This document shows positions 5,321-5,813 of a stretch of 5,813 nt of DNA, one piece after another. The DNA comes from Sulfurimonas sp. (GTDB lineage: Bacteria; Campylobacterota; Campylobacteria; Campylobacterales; Sulfurimonadaceae). Made by a program: the position numbers and the translations under genes. Under the pieces are notes generated by a model, which worked only from the letters and a program-made list of their open reading frames with translations, was not told where the DNA came from and searched no databases. The stretch lies in the NCBI GenBank assembly GCA_027858865.1, contig JAQIBW010000037.1, forward strand, positions 1 to 5,813, written 5' to 3'. How positions within the stretch are numbered: the stretch's first letter is position 1; each line of letters starts with the position of its first letter.

Positions 5321-5734
5321 TTAGATATGATATGTTATATTTTTAGAGTCTTTTTCTAAAAACTCTTCTAGTTCCTTTACGCTAAGTGAAAAAACATCTT
5401 TAATCTTCTCTTGTGTATCTTCCCAAAATGGCTGTAACATATTGTCGTTACTTTTGTTTTCAGTTTGTGCAAGACAACACTCTAAAGAGTTTAGTACTTC
5501 ATAAACGGTTATGCTATTTGTATCTCTAGAGAGTTTATATCCACCGTTAGCACCTCTAACACTCTCAACAAGACCACTTTTCTTTAGTAGAACAAGTATC
5601 TGCTCAAGATAGTTCTGAGGAATATCACCTTTTGCAGCGATATCCTTAATCTGTAACAGCTTGTTATTCTCTTCTTTTGCTAGAATAACTATTGCTGTTA
5701 GGCCGTAAGCCCCTTTAGTTGAAATGATTGCCAT
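5321..5734 (-). CDS. Rrf2-family transcriptional regulator, CymR-like
   Basis: A 137-residue winged-helix repressor type. ISTKGAYGLTAIVILA (4-19) opens the Rrf2 fold, IAAKGDIPQNYLEQIL (32-47) is the helix-turn-helix, and VESVRGANGGYKLSR (56-70) is the wing. A dimerisation helix follows in the C-terminal third. IscR and NsrR carry three spaced Cys for an iron-sulfur cluster; here there are only two adjacent Cys (C86, C87), so a cluster of that kind is unlikely. The protein ends NITYHI. Bacillus CymR, which represses cysteine genes as a complex with CysK, has a similar length and also ends in Ile. An AAAGG sequence lies 8 nt before the ATG. Position directly upstream of cysK supports control of this operon in response to cysteine or O-acetylserine supply; the effector and the CysK partnership are inferred. 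Confidence 0.9.
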   Translation of the reverse strand: MAIISTKGAYGLTAIVILAKEENNKLLQIKDIAAKGDIPQNYLEQILVLLKKSGLVESVRGANGGYKLSRDTNSITVYEVLNSLECCLAQTENKSNDNMLQPFWEDTQEKIKDVFSLSVKELEEFLEKDSKNITYHI

Positions 5735-5763
5735 TTTTGATACCTTTATTTAATAATAGTATA

Positions 5764-5792
5764 ATGATAACTAGTTTATGGCTCAATGTCAA
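5764..5792 (-). promoter_or_regulatory. Probable sigma70-type promoter of the regulator and operon
   Basis: On the minus strand TTGACA (5787-5792, perfect -35) and TATCAT (5764-5769, 5/6 -10) are separated by exactly 17 nt, with the -10 box about 30 nt before the regulator's ATG. A second possible -10, TATACT (5758-5763), is 23 nt from the -35 and so less likely. The 8-bp palindrome AACTAGTT (5769-5776) overlaps the upstream edge of the -10 box and may be an autoregulatory site. Confidence 0.65.
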
Positions 5793-5810
5793 GTAAACCT
5801 ATCGATTTAC
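5793..5810. promoter_or_regulatory. Candidate operator next to the regulator's -35 box
   Basis: GTAAACCTATCGATTTAC is an 18-bp imperfect palindrome (7 of 9 pairs, arms GTAAA / TTTAC) directly adjoining the TTGACA box. It shares the word AACCTATCG with the inverted repeat upstream of cysK. It may be the binding site of the Rrf2 protein or of an upstream-acting activator. The window ends 3 bp beyond it, so anything farther upstream is unseen. Confidence 0.35.
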
Positions 5811-5813
5811 TAT

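Larger units (their letters stand above)
5227..5325. repeat. 10-bp direct repeats flanking the palindromic element
   Basis: TATCGTTAGA occurs at 5227-5236 and again at 5316-5325, with mismatches on both outer sides. The two copies bracket the 79-bp palindromic element exactly as a target-site duplication would. The right copy contains the regulator's stop codon (TTA at 5321-5323, read as TAA). By simple counting with equal base frequencies, a 10-bp direct repeat in a 123-bp gap is expected less than once in a hundred cases; AT-richness raises this somewhat. Confidence 0.75.

Overview
The window looks like chromosomal DNA of a Campylobacterota bacterium, probably a sulfur- or hydrogen-oxidising relative of Sulfurimonas. 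The basis is the AT-rich sequence, the tightly packed genes, the look of the proteins (a ~345-residue MnmA, a long MetY, a lysine- and glutamate-rich codon style) and recognition of similar proteins from that group. This is recognition, not a database match.

Left part (1-600, + strand). A short reading frame, perhaps the 3' end of an upstream gene, runs off the left edge. It is followed by about 100 bp of nested direct repeats, then a small overlapping toxin-antitoxin pair. The antitoxin is a ribbon-helix-helix (RHH) type protein that has lost its N-terminal DNA-binding strand right where the repeats end. The RelE/ParE-type toxin is shorter than its family. The pair looks like a decaying or rearranged module.

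Right part (619-5813, - strand). Five genes face the same way, in transcription order: Rrf2-family regulator, cysK (cysteine synthase), a class V PLP enzyme of the cysteine desulfurase/Moco-sulfurase type, metY (O-acetylhomoserine sulfhydrylase) and mnmA (tRNA 2-thiouridylase). The last four are separated by 17, 0 and 8 bp and are almost certainly co-transcribed. Together they form a sulfur-assimilation and sulfur-use unit. CysK and MetY fix sulfide into cysteine and homocysteine, the class V enzyme can take sulfur back out of cysteine, and MnmA spends activated sulfur on tRNA wobble uridines. The regulator resembles CymR more than IscR: it lacks the three-Cys cluster motif and ends in a C-terminal isoleucine.

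The main structural surprise lies between the regulator and cysK. A 79-bp palindromic element (5237-5315) has inverted ends and two REP-like hairpins, and is flanked by a perfect 10-bp direct repeat. One copy of that repeat overlaps the regulator's stop codon. Removing the element and one repeat leaves a 34-bp gap, so this looks like a MITE/REP-type insertion into a once-compact operon. A 9-bp word (AACCTATCG on the + strand) lies within inverted repeats both upstream of the regulator promoter and upstream of cysK, and is a candidate shared operator.
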